Of a stretch of 64,000 nucleotides of DNA, positions 46,108 through 55,078 are shown one piece after another. The stretch lies in assembly GCA_903903985.1 (NCBI GenBank), contig CAIVAT010000116.1, positions 1 through 64,000 of the forward strand. Direction: 5' to 3'. The notes under the pieces are model-generated. The model was not told the DNA's origin. It did no database searches and worked only from the letters and a program-made list of their open reading frames with translations. Both the position numbers and the translations under genes were made by a program. Positions within the stretch are counted from its first letter, which is position 1, and every line of letters starts with the position of its first letter. This stretch comes from an uncultured Bacteroidales bacterium (lineage in GTDB: Bacteria > Bacteroidota > Bacteroidia > Bacteroidales > FEN-979).

Positions 46108-47985
46108 ATGATTGATAATATTTATAATAATCAATTAATCAGGTTTCGTTTGATATTTTTATTTGTTCTATTTTCCCCGTTTGCTATTTATTCTCAGGAA
46201 ATTACCCTTGAAAGGGTTGAACCGCCCTTTTGGTGGACGGGGTTCATAAACACGGACCTTCAATTATTGGTTTATGGAAAAAATATCTCAACTACCACGG
46301 TTTCGATTGACTATCCCGGGTTGATCATCAGGAAGATCAACAAATTAAGCAATCCCAACTACCTGTTCCTGGATCTGACGGTTGGGAAAGGGACACGCCC
46401 GGGAATTGCTTCATTTCAATTTAAATCAAAAGGCAAGGTGATCGCCAAATACCTTTATGAATTGAAAGGCCGCAAAAAGGGTTCTGCAACCCGTCACGGA
46501 TTTTCGGCTTCCGACGTGCTGTACCTCCTGATGCCAGATCGGTTTGCCAACGGAGATCCATCAAACGACAACATGCCCGGAATGATCGAAACGGTTGACC
46601 GTGCCAACAAAGACGGACGTCACGGGGGAGATATCAAAGGCATTGCGGATCACCTGGATTATATCCGCGACCTGGGTGCAACCGCCATCTGGATCAACCC
46701 TTTGGTTGAAAACAACCAGAAAGTCTATTCTTATCATGGGTACTCCACAACCGATTATTATAAAATCGATCCAAGGTTCGGCACCAACGATGATTATGTG
46801 AAACTGTGTGATGGAATCCATCAACGCGGGATGAAGGTGATCATGGATATGATCTTCAACCATTGCGGAAGCGGACACTGGTGGATGGAAGACCTGCCCT
46901 CGGCCGACTGGGTGAATGAGTGGCCAGAATTTACGCGCACCAACTACCGGGCAGGAACAGCCTCGGATCCGTATGCCTCTGCAGCCGACAGCAATGTATT
47001 TGTTCGTGGATGGTTTGATAAAACCATGCCCGACATGAACCAGCACAACCCGTTCGTGATCAATTACCTGATCCAGAACAGCATCTGGTGGATTGAATAT
47101 GCAGGATTGGACGGCATCAGGCACGATACGCACCCGTACGCATTTAAAGACATGATGGCGGAATGGGGGAAACGGATCGCACAAGAGTATCCCGACTTCA
47201 ACATGGTAGGCGAATGCTGGATGAACTTCCCAGCCTCTGTCGCCTACTGGCAAAAAGATGCCAGGAACAAAGACGGGTATAATTCATGGCTGCCCAGCGT
47301 GTTTGACTTTCCAATGTATGATGCAATTGGTAAAGCCTTCAATGAAAAAGATGGATGGAATACCGGAATCCTTCGGCTGTATGACATTCTCACACAGGAT
47401 CTATCGTATGCGAATCCTTCGAACCTTGTTGTTTTTGCCGAAAATCATGATGTGAACCGCTTTCTTGACTCTCAAAATATCGATACCCGAAAGTTTAAAA
47501 TGGCAATGGCATTTATCCTGACTACCCGCGGAATTCCGCAACTCTATTATGGAAGCGAGGTGCTCATGTCGACCGGTACCGACAAAGGCGATGGGTGCAA
47601 ACGCAAAGATTTTCCCGGAGGGTGGCCCGGGGATCCACATAACGCATTCACCAGCCAGGGTCGCACTGATACAGAAAATGACATGTACGACTACCTCCAC
47701 AGGCTTCTGCAATGGCGTAAATCGAAAGAGGTCATTCACAGCGGAAAACTCCGGCACTTTATTCCCAGGGATGGAATATATGCCTATTTCCGTTACAATG
47801 CAAAAGAAGTGGTGATGGTGGTCATGAACAACAATGAAGAAGCCAAGACGATCGATACCGAACGATATAAAGAGTTTCTGAAGAAGTACAAGGCGGGAAC
47901 CGAAGTAATCAGTGGAAGTTCCATTAAAGACCTTTCGAAGCTGACTCTGGCCGGAAAGTCGGTGATGATAATAGAGCTTAAATAA
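46108..47985 (+). CDS. GH13 neopullulanase/cyclomaltodextrinase (SusA-like)
   Basis: A 625-residue exported alpha-glucan hydrolase with signal peptide (RFRLIFLFVLFSPFAIYSQ). Residues about 30-125 form the N-terminal cyclomaltodextrinase domain starting ITLERVEPPFWWTGF. The GH13 barrel starts DVLYLLMPDRFANGDPSND and has the catalytic Asp in GLDGIRHDTHPY, Glu in MVGECWMNF and Asp in FAENHDVNRF. Architecture and periplasmic location match SusA, which cuts malto-oligosaccharides after import. It is followed by a GC-rich hairpin and a second sugar MFS gene. Confidence 0.92.
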   Translation: MIDNIYNNQLIRFRLIFLFVLFSPFAIYSQEITLERVEPPFWWTGFINTDLQLLVYGKNISTTTVSIDYPGLIIRKINKLSNPNYLFLDLTVGKGTRPGIASFQFKSKGKVIAKYLYELKGRKKGSATRHGFSASDVLYLLMPDRFANGDPSNDNMPGMIETVDRANKDGRHGGDIKGIADHLDYIRDLGATAIWINPLVENNQKVYSYHGYSTTDYYKIDPRFGTNDDYVKLCDGIHQRGMKVIMDMIFNHCGSGHWWMEDLPSADWVNEWPEFTRTNYRAGTASDPYASAADSNVFVRGWFDKTMPDMNQHNPFVINYLIQNSIWWIEYAGLDGIRHDTHPYAFKDMMAEWGKRIAQEYPDFNMVGECWMNFPASVAYWQKDARNKDGYNSWLPSVFDFPMYDAIGKAFNEKDGWNTGILRLYDILTQDLSYANPSNLVVFAENHDVNRFLDSQNIDTRKFKMAMAFILTTRGIPQLYYGSEVLMSTGTDKGDGCKRKDFPGGWPGDPHNAFTSQGRTDTENDMYDYLHRLLQWRKSKEVIHSGKLRHFIPRDGIYAYFRYNAKEVVMVVMNNNEEAKTIDTERYKEFLKKYKAGTEVISGSSIKDLSKLTLAGKSVMIIELK

Positions 47986-47993
47986 CCCCATCC

Positions 47994-48014
47994 CCCCTCC
48001 CCTGGAGGGGAGGG
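47994..48014. terminator. GC-rich hairpin after the SusA-like gene
   Basis: CCCTCCCC-TGGA-GGGGAGGG forms a strong stem just after the stop, followed by the ATTCAGGG sequence of a common intergenic repeat. No U tract, so it may attenuate readthrough to the MFS gene or protect the message. Confidence 0.5.
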
Positions 48015-48064
48015 ATTCAGGGAGAGGTAATTAATCATATTTCATAAATCGTAAATTAAAAATC

Positions 48065-49423
48065 ATGTTATCAATCCAAAAGCGTCTCAGCAACTCGTTC
48101 TACATTATTCTCGGGCTTCCCAGCACAGCGATGGGGTTTGCCCTGTCGATCCAGATAGCGGTTTTAAGCTGGATTCTCCGCACCAAATACAACCTGGAAA
48201 TTGACCAGATCGGGATCGTTTGGGCAGCCGGGCCCATTGCCGGGATCCTTGGTCAGCCAATCATCGGTTTGATCAGCGACAAGGCCTGGTTCTGGGGTGG
48301 CCGGAGAAAGCCGTTCATCATCATCGGGGGATTGCTTGCTGCGCTGATGATCTTTGCATTGCCCAACATTGATAAGATCAGTAATTTCTTCGGGATTGCA
48401 AGCATCATGGCCGTGGCCGTTACGGTTGCCCTGACACTCGATCTCTCTATCAACATCAGCTTCAATCCAACGCGGTCGATCATTGCCGATGTCACCCCCG
48501 ATGGTCAGCCACGCACCAAAGGTTATACCTGGATGCAATCCATATCGAACCTTTTCGGAAGCGGGGCCTACCTGATGGGTGCACTGATCGGCAACTATTT
48601 CCTGATTTATGCCGGGGTTATCATCGTTCTTATCTTCTCGATCGGGCCATTGCTCTTCATTGAGGAACCCCGTTTTTTGAATGAGGAAGCCGGAAAATTA
48701 CATGAATCCGGATCCGGCGGAACATGGGCTCGGTTTTTAAATTGGTTCCGGGTCAATTTTTCAGCTGGGACTACTTTTTCATCCGTTTGGAAAAAGTTCA
48801 GCAACGGATTAAAGATCAATCTGCTTCAATACAACCAGCTTTACAGGATCTATTTTGCACATGCTTTCTCCTGGCTGGGCATTCAAACCATGTTTGTTTA
48901 TATGTTTGCCTTTCTCGAACAAAAATTACCGGCAATGCAGGGCATGGCAGTCGCTGATCGCAATGCGAGACTCGGGCAGATGATCGGATGGTCGTTCTTT
49001 ATCCTCAATGCTGTTGGCGCAATATGGCCTGCTTTCATGCTGGAACCGCTGAGCAAGAAACTGGGAAGGGTCAAAACACACGCTTCGATGGTAGCCATCA
49101 TGGCCCTCGGCTATTTTGGAATCGTATTTTTCGCCTCCAGCGCATTCATGCTTTATACAATGATGTGCGTCCTCACACTGGGATGGGCTGCGGTTGTAAG
49201 TCTTCCATTTGCAATCATGTCGGAAAAAGTGGATAAAAGCCGCATGGGATTTTTCATGGGGATTTTCAACCTGTCGGTTGTCCTGCCACAACTTGTTGCA
49301 AGCTCACTCATCGGGACTGTTGTTAAAAATGCAGGCGATAAAGGAATAATTTTCGTGATCAGTGGCGTTTCACTGGCAATTTCGGCAGTTCTGTGGTTAT
49401 TTGTATCTGAAAATAAAAAGTAA
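48065..49423 (+). CDS. MFS sugar transporter (SUC/maltose type), copy 2
   Basis: A 452-residue carrier with about twelve helices. It begins with FYIILGLPSTAMGFALSIQ and has the GPH/SLC45-like motif SDKAWFWGGRRKPFIIIGG. It is a distant paralogue of the copy at 43137 and has the same MGFFMGIFNLSVVLPQL family signature near the end. Its TAA stop overlaps the following ATG by one base, so it is coupled to the esterase gene. Likely imports malto-oligosaccharides made by the SusA-like enzyme. Confidence 0.86.
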   Translation: MLSIQKRLSNSFYIILGLPSTAMGFALSIQIAVLSWILRTKYNLEIDQIGIVWAAGPIAGILGQPIIGLISDKAWFWGGRRKPFIIIGGLLAALMIFALPNIDKISNFFGIASIMAVAVTVALTLDLSINISFNPTRSIIADVTPDGQPRTKGYTWMQSISNLFGSGAYLMGALIGNYFLIYAGVIIVLIFSIGPLLFIEEPRFLNEEAGKLHESGSGGTWARFLNWFRVNFSAGTTFSSVWKKFSNGLKINLLQYNQLYRIYFAHAFSWLGIQTMFVYMFAFLEQKLPAMQGMAVADRNARLGQMIGWSFFILNAVGAIWPAFMLEPLSKKLGRVKTHASMVAIMALGYFGIVFFASSAFMLYTMMCVLTLGWAAVVSLPFAIMSEKVDKSRMGFFMGIFNLSVVLPQLVASSLIGTVVKNAGDKGIIFVISGVSLAISAVLWLFVSENKK

Positions 49424-50871
49424 TGGTTCCCATCAGGCTGATTAAAACGATATTCCTGCTGATCCTGTCCGTTGCTGCAGGTCACACATCGAATGGCCAG
49501 ACCTTCGCGCAACTGCTCGACCGGTTAAATTCGCTTCCGGTATCGGAGCGGCAGGCGGTTGCCGACAGTTTTATGAATGCCGGGAATTCGTTCCCGTTTG
49601 TTGAATACGATACCCTGGTGCATTTCATATATAACTCACCAGCTCAATCGGCAGCCATGGCCGGCGATGCGACCGGCTGGAATCCAGACGCGCTCTTTAC
49701 GAACGTCAGCGGGTCGAATTTCAGGTACTTTACAACGACCTATGAAAGGGATGCAAGGCTTGACTATAAATTCGTCATCAATGGCTCAGACTGGATCCTG
49801 GACCCGAAAAATCCATATACCTGCGCGGGCGGGTTTGGGCCCAATTCGGAGTTGCGGATGCCTGGTTACAATTTTCCACCAGAGATCGCCTATTATAATA
49901 CCATACCCCATGGTATTTTGAAAGACACGATTTTCCAAAGCACCATTCTTGGCAACAGCCGGAAGGTACGGGTCTACCTTCCTCCGGGCTATCCAGCTGG
50001 CAGTGATGAATACCCCGTCATGTTATTTCATGATGGGCTTGATTACATCACCCTGTGCAAAGCCAACAACATCCTCGATTACCTGATCTCGGAACATATG
50101 ATGGCTCCGGTCATCGGGATTTTTGTCCCTCCTGTAGACCGTGCTGCAGAATATGCAGGAAATAAAATCGACCCATTCACCGAATTTATCACGAATGAAT
50201 TGATGCCGGTGATGGATAACCGGTATAAAACAAGTAAAGATCCCGCAAAAAGAGCCATGGCCGGCGCTTCCGATGGCGGAAATATTTCGCTTTACATCGG
50301 CATGAAACATCCGGAACAGTTTGGAAAAATTGCGGCACAGTCGAGCGATGTCATCCCGGCCATCAGTGAAACGTTTTCCGGCGGTCCTAAATTAAACCTT
50401 TCACTGTACATCGACATCGGCATTTACGATATAGCCATGCTGATCCCGATGGTTCACGGTTTGAGGGATATCCTGGAAGCAAAGGGTTACCCATATCAAT
50501 ACAGGGAATGGCACGAGGGCCATAGCTGGGGCAACTGGAGGGGACACCTGCGGTTGCCGCTGATGCAGTTTTTCCCCTGGGCGAGCGGGATGAATGGTGT
50601 GCAACCCAATCAAAAGGTTAAGCTGGAACAAAACAGGCCCAATCCATTTTACGGGCAAACAACAATTCCATTTTCGGCACCCATTGGGTCAAAAGTTGAA
50701 ATAACCCTTTATGACCTGGCCGGTAAAAAAATAGAAACCTTATTTTCCAGATCTGTTTCCTCAAAAGACAATATTGTTGAATATCATCACAAGAAACCGG
50801 CGGGACAGTATATTTTAACGCTGAAACAAGGCGGGACAATCAAGGACAGCATGATCATTCAGGCACTATAA
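49423..50871 (+). CDS. Secreted esterase with CBM48-like domain and T9SS tail
   Basis: A 482-residue exported protein with signal peptide in residues 1-27 (TIFLLILSVAAGHTSNGQ). Residues about 60-150 form an E-set/CBM48-like domain (FIYNSPAQSAAMAGDATGWN). The esterase D/Fes-type domain follows with MLFHDGLDYI, the nucleophile Ser in AGASDGGNIS and His in REWHEGHSWGNWRG. A Por-like sorting tail (NRPNPFYGQTTIPFSAPIG) ends the protein. It overlaps the MFS stop. Substrate unknown; acyl groups on dietary or stored glucan are possible. Confidence 0.88.
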   Translation: MVPIRLIKTIFLLILSVAAGHTSNGQTFAQLLDRLNSLPVSERQAVADSFMNAGNSFPFVEYDTLVHFIYNSPAQSAAMAGDATGWNPDALFTNVSGSNFRYFTTTYERDARLDYKFVINGSDWILDPKNPYTCAGGFGPNSELRMPGYNFPPEIAYYNTIPHGILKDTIFQSTILGNSRKVRVYLPPGYPAGSDEYPVMLFHDGLDYITLCKANNILDYLISEHMMAPVIGIFVPPVDRAAEYAGNKIDPFTEFITNELMPVMDNRYKTSKDPAKRAMAGASDGGNISLYIGMKHPEQFGKIAAQSSDVIPAISETFSGGPKLNLSLYIDIGIYDIAMLIPMVHGLRDILEAKGYPYQYREWHEGHSWGNWRGHLRLPLMQFFPWASGMNGVQPNQKVKLEQNRPNPFYGQTTIPFSAPIGSKVEITLYDLAGKKIETLFSRSVSSKDNIVEYHHKKPAGQYILTLKQGGTIKDSMIIQAL

Positions 50872-50906
50872 ACCTGTTTTTTAAACACATAGTCACAACA
50901 GAATAT

Positions 50907-50952
50907 CACAATAGAAAATCGTGCGAATGTGCCACCCATGTGGCCTATTGTG
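50907..50952. repeat. Nested inverted repeat before the first amylase lipoprotein gene
   Basis: CACAATAG (50907-50914) pairs with CTATTGTG (50945-50952), and inside them GCCAC-ccat-GTGGC (50931-50944) forms a second stem. It lies between the esterase stop and the amylase start; it could be a terminator-like or operator element. Confidence 0.5.
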
Positions 50953-51015
50953 CCTGATGTGCGAAATTTTGTATTTTTACGGGCGCACCCCACTAACAAA
51001 ATCAATTAAACAATC

Positions 51016-53400
51016 ATGAAAATCAAACATTTACCAATTATTGCCGCAGGCCTGGCCTTATGCCTCTGGAGCTGTAAATCAAATGATGATCTGCTCCTGT
51101 CAAAAGAGCCACAGATGCTCAAACTCTCCGCCCCCATCCTGATCAATGCCGACTCAACGGTAATTCAGCTCTCCGATTACCTTGTGAAGCCAACCTGGAT
51201 TGATTCGCTGGAGCTTGACAAATCGCTTCATGCTGCAATTTCTGCCGATTCGGTGTTCATGGTCATCAAACCGGCGGGCCGGGATTTTCCAAAACTCTCC
51301 GTGCTGAAAATATGGTCAAAGGGATTCCCCTATTCCCTGCTGCTCGAAAAATCGACCAAAATGAGATACCGGTTTACCTTTGATCCTCAAAACAAAAAAT
51401 ATAAACGCATCCAGATCAAGGGCCAGATGAATGAGTGGAATGCGGCATCAGGATATCTTTTTGAAAAAGATGGCAAATGGCATATTGACTTTCAACTCTT
51501 TCCCGGGAAATACCAGTACAAGCTGATTATTGACGGAAAAGAAAAGACAGACCCGAACTGCCGCGATTCGGTGAGCAACAACAACGGAGGGTACAATTCG
51601 CTGCTGACCCTCGGCAACCTCAACCCCTCCGGGTTACCTCTCCTTTTCACTTCGGTTGGTGATGGAAGAAAAATGGTGATCGGCCTGAAAAATAAGGCTG
51701 ATTCGATATTCGTATTGTGGCAGAATCATCTGCTTGATCAGAAATTCTGGAAAAGGGACAGTGCAGGAATTACCATTGAAATTCCCCGAAAAGCCAGGGA
51801 GTTCGATCGCAGTTTTATCCGTGTATGGGCCTATAACAACGCAGGCATTTCAAACGAAATCCTGGTGCCATTGAAGGATGGGAAGGTGCTCACGGATGCA
51901 AAAAACCTGACCAGGAACGACCATGAGGCGATGGTGATGTATTTCCTGATGGTCGACCGTTTTAAAAACGGCAAACCCGATAATGACGCCCCTGTGAAGG
52001 ACAAAGAGATCGATCCAAAAGTTAATTACATGGGTGGCGACCTTGCAGGGATCATCCGTGAGATTGAGGATGGCTATTTCACCAACCTTGGCATCAACAC
52101 ACTTTGGATATCGCCCATTACGCAAAACCCTACCATTGGATACAGGGAATACCCAGCACCTCACCGCAAATTTTCAGGATATCACGGGTATTGGCCCATC
52201 ACGCTTACAACCATTGACACCCGTTTTGGCAATGCCGATGAATTCCACAGGCTGGTGAATGAAGCCCATGGAAAGAACATCAACGTCATCCTCGATTTTG
52301 TTTCCCATCACGTGCACCAGGAATACCCTGTTCTGAAAGCCCATCCCGACTGGATTACGCAGGTCGATCTTCCAGGGAACAGGAAAAACATCCGGATATG
52401 GGATGAATACCGGCTTACAACATGGTTCGACGTGTTCCTGCCTACCTTTGATCTCACCAAGCCCGAAGTAGCGAACATGGTTTCCGATTCTGCCGCGTTT
52501 TGGATCAAAGAATATAAACTTGACGGTTTCCGTCACGATGCAGCCAAGCATGTTCCGGAAAACTATTGGAGGATGCTGACCCAAAAGCTGAACCAGCAGG
52601 TAGTAATCCCCGAAAACCGCAGTATTTATCAAATCGGTGAAACCTTCGGTAGCCGTGAGTTGATTGGCAGTTATATCAACCCGGGCATGCTCGACGCCCA
52701 GTTCGAATTCAATCTGTATTGGGATGCAAAATCGGCTTTTGCAATCGATAATATCTCGTTCCGCGATCTAAACTATTCCCTGCAGCAATGTTTCAGTTAT
52801 TACGGAGAGCATCACCTGATGGGCAACATCACCGGGAACCAGGATATGTCGCGGTTTATTTCCTATGCCGGCGGGGCACTTAGTTTTACTGAAGATGACC
52901 ACGAAGCAGGATGGAAAAGGGATATCCAGGTCAAAGATACCATGGGATACCAGAAACTTGCATCACTTGAAGCGTTTAACATGACCATCCCCGGCATCCC
53001 GGTTATTTATTACGGAGACGAACAGGGAATGGCAGGTGCCGCCGATCCTGATAACCGGCGCATGATGAAATTTGACAACCTCAACAAGCATGAACTGAAT
53101 CTTAAAATGACAACCGCCAAACTTGCCCATTTAAGAAATTCAAACATGGCGCTGGTTTATGGCGACTTCACTACATTGAAAGTCAATGAAAAGGTTTTCG
53201 TTTACCTCCGGTCGTATTTCGACAAGGCGGTTATTGTTGTCTTCAATAAAGATAAATCTTCAAGGAAAATCGAATTCGATCTACCAACCCGGTATATGGA
53301 AGGTAAATTCACCGCACAGTTTGGAAATAAATTCGTTTCCGAAAAGGGAAAGGTGAGCCTGGAACTCAAAGGGAATTCATTTGAAATATTATCAAATTAA
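51016..53400 (+). CDS. GH13 alpha-amylase lipoprotein with CBM48-like module
   Basis: A 794-residue surface or periplasmic lipoprotein. Signal KHLPIIAAGLALCLWSC ends in a good lipobox. Residues about 115-190 form a CBM48/E-set glycogen-binding module (KRIQIKGQMNEWNAASGYLF). The GH13 domain starts near residue 310 (AMVMYFLMVDRFKNGKPD) with catalytic Asp in LDGFRHDAAKHVP, Glu in YQIGETFGSREL and Asp in TGNQDMSRF. The Ser/Asn-rich spacing after the lipobox would allow surface exposure, as in SusG. It is a second alpha-amylase, larger than usual because of the N-terminal extension. Confidence 0.92.
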   Translation: MKIKHLPIIAAGLALCLWSCKSNDDLLLSKEPQMLKLSAPILINADSTVIQLSDYLVKPTWIDSLELDKSLHAAISADSVFMVIKPAGRDFPKLSVLKIWSKGFPYSLLLEKSTKMRYRFTFDPQNKKYKRIQIKGQMNEWNAASGYLFEKDGKWHIDFQLFPGKYQYKLIIDGKEKTDPNCRDSVSNNNGGYNSLLTLGNLNPSGLPLLFTSVGDGRKMVIGLKNKADSIFVLWQNHLLDQKFWKRDSAGITIEIPRKAREFDRSFIRVWAYNNAGISNEILVPLKDGKVLTDAKNLTRNDHEAMVMYFLMVDRFKNGKPDNDAPVKDKEIDPKVNYMGGDLAGIIREIEDGYFTNLGINTLWISPITQNPTIGYREYPAPHRKFSGYHGYWPITLTTIDTRFGNADEFHRLVNEAHGKNINVILDFVSHHVHQEYPVLKAHPDWITQVDLPGNRKNIRIWDEYRLTTWFDVFLPTFDLTKPEVANMVSDSAAFWIKEYKLDGFRHDAAKHVPENYWRMLTQKLNQQVVIPENRSIYQIGETFGSRELIGSYINPGMLDAQFEFNLYWDAKSAFAIDNISFRDLNYSLQQCFSYYGEHHLMGNITGNQDMSRFISYAGGALSFTEDDHEAGWKRDIQVKDTMGYQKLASLEAFNMTIPGIPVIYYGDEQGMAGAADPDNRRMMKFDNLNKHELNLKMTTAKLAHLRNSNMALVYGDFTTLKVNEKVFVYLRSYFDKAVIVVFNKDKSSRKIEFDLPTRYMEGKFTAQFGNKFVSEKGKVSLELKGNSFEILSN

Positions 53401-53426
53401 TAAATCCGACATCGATTGTTCTTGCG

Positions 53427-53466
53427 AATCAAGGGTTGAAATATGTTTAAATATCAACCCTTGATT
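53427..53466. repeat. Perfect 13-bp inverted repeat between the two amylase genes
   Basis: AATCAAGGGTTGA at 53427-53439 and TCAACCCTTGATT at 53454-53466 pair perfectly with a 14-base loop. It could end transcription of the first amylase gene or bind a regulator. Confidence 0.6.
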
Positions 53467-53481
53467 GATATTATTCACAAA

Positions 53482-53580
53482 TTTTGCCTCTGTGGCCTCT
53501 GTGAATCCTCACAGGTTCTCCATAAAAAAAATAATCATACGAGTATCACTGAGCAAATACAGAGGTTCACAGGGAAATAA
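53482..53580. repeat. Degenerate CCTCTGTGAA-type intergenic repeat
   Basis: CCTCTGTGGCCTCTGTGAA and, reversed near 53560, CAGAGGTTCACAGG are partial inverted copies. They belong to the same kind of dispersed palindromic elements as at 46.07 kb. Confidence 0.4.
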
Positions 53581-53627
53581 TGACTGGTCGAAAGTTTTGG
53601 TATTAACCGGCAATAAAAACAATTCGC

Positions 53628-54986
53628 ATGAAAAAATTATCTTTGATCTTTATCGGTGCCATCATGGGTATATCAGCCTGCAACCGGCCGGCTGCGACTG
53701 AAAACACCGGTCCTTCTCCTCATGTTTCCTGGAGTCGGAATGCAACAATTTACGAGGTGAACATCAGGCAATACACACCCGAAGGCACCTTCAATGCCTT
53801 TGAGAAGGAGTTGCCCCGGCTGCAGAAGATGGGAGTGGATATCCTCTGGCTGATGCCCATCAATCCACTGGGAGCAAAAAACCGCAAGGGAAGCCTTGGA
53901 AGTTACTACTCAGTAAGAGATTACCTTGCTGTTAACCCTGAATACGGAACCAAAAAGGATTTCATTGAGGTTGTGAAAAAGGCCCATGAACTTGGAATGA
54001 AGGTGATCATTGACTGGGTTGCCAACCACACTTCATGGGACAATAAGCTGATTTCCAAACATCCCGAATGGTACAAGAAGGACTCTACCGGGAAGATCAT
54101 CGCCCCTGCTGCCGACTTGACCGATGTGGCTGCACTTGACTACAGTCAGCCGGGTTTGTGCGAATACATGACCGATGCCCTGCTATACTGGATCAAAGAG
54201 GCCGATATCGACGGCTACCGCTGTGATGTTGCGGGAATGCTGCCGATATCCTTTTGGCACGACGCCATTCCAAAACTCAGGCAGGCAAAACAGATTTTCA
54301 TGCTGGCCGAAGATGAAAAACCCCGGATGCACGATACCGCATATTTCGATGCAACCTATTCGTGGAGACTTTACTGCATGATGAACGACATTGCCCAGAA
54401 AAAGAAAACGGCTGACAAAATTGACTCGCTATTCAGCGCTGAAAGCAGGGCCTATCCACCAGATGCCTACCGGATGCAATTTACCACCAACCATGATGAA
54501 AACTCCTGGAATGGAACCGAATATGAAAGGCTGGGCGCCGGGGCACGTACCTTTGCGGTACTTACCTTCACCTTCCCGGGCATTCCTTTGGTTTACAGCG
54601 GACAGGAGTCGGCAATGAGCAAACGCCTGCGCTTTTTTGATAAGGACACAATCCCATGGGGAGATTTCCCGCTGGAATCGTTTTATACCACCCTCATGCA
54701 TATGAAAAAGAGGAATGATCTTGTCGCGACCGGCGACAGTGGCGGTCAATTCATCAAGGTTGCCACAAGTAACGACAAAGCTGTTTATGCTTTCATCCGT
54801 AAAAAATCAGCTAAACAGATGCTGGTGATCCTTAACTTTTCCGAGACTGATCAGTCGCTGACCCTCAAAGGAAACAGCTTTACAGGAAAATACAAGGAGC
54901 TTTTTACAAGCCAGGTTAAGGAATTTAAAGCAGCTGAGAAAATTGCACTTTCACCCTGGCAATACCTGGTTTATGAAAGTCAATAG
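53628..54986 (+). CDS. GH13 alpha-amylase lipoprotein, compact
   Basis: A 452-residue lipoprotein: signal KKLSLIFIGAIMGISAC with lipobox ISAC. The GH13 barrel starts ATIYEVNIRQYTPEGTFNAF and shows catalytic Asp in IDGYRCDVAGMLP, Glu in MLAEDEKPRMHD and Asp in FTTNHDENSWNG. No extra binding module. Being short and with the YEVNIRQYTPEGT start, it resembles the alpha-amylases found next to sus operons in Bacteroidota. It is the last plus-strand gene before the bidirectional terminator. Confidence 0.92.
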   Translation: MKKLSLIFIGAIMGISACNRPAATENTGPSPHVSWSRNATIYEVNIRQYTPEGTFNAFEKELPRLQKMGVDILWLMPINPLGAKNRKGSLGSYYSVRDYLAVNPEYGTKKDFIEVVKKAHELGMKVIIDWVANHTSWDNKLISKHPEWYKKDSTGKIIAPAADLTDVAALDYSQPGLCEYMTDALLYWIKEADIDGYRCDVAGMLPISFWHDAIPKLRQAKQIFMLAEDEKPRMHDTAYFDATYSWRLYCMMNDIAQKKKTADKIDSLFSAESRAYPPDAYRMQFTTNHDENSWNGTEYERLGAGARTFAVLTFTFPGIPLVYSGQESAMSKRLRFFDKDTIPWGDFPLESFYTTLMHMKKRNDLVATGDSGGQFIKVATSNDKAVYAFIRKKSAKQMLVILNFSETDQSLTLKGNSFTGKYKELFTSQVKEFKAAEKIALSPWQYLVYESQ

Positions 54987-55026
54987 GATGCAGCAAGCTG
55001 TTTAAGAATAACAAGTGATAAGTGAC

Positions 55027-55065
55027 AAAAAAAAAAACTGCCCCGGATTCGGAGCAGTTTTTTTT
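55027..55065. terminator. Strong bidirectional intrinsic terminator
   Basis: Between the convergent amylase and susE genes, an A run leads into ACTGC, then CCG-GATT-CGG as the inner stem and GCAGT, followed by a T run. Both strands carry a hairpin plus U tract, so it can end transcription from either side. Confidence 0.85.
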
Positions 55066-55078
55066 GTACAAAACAGGA

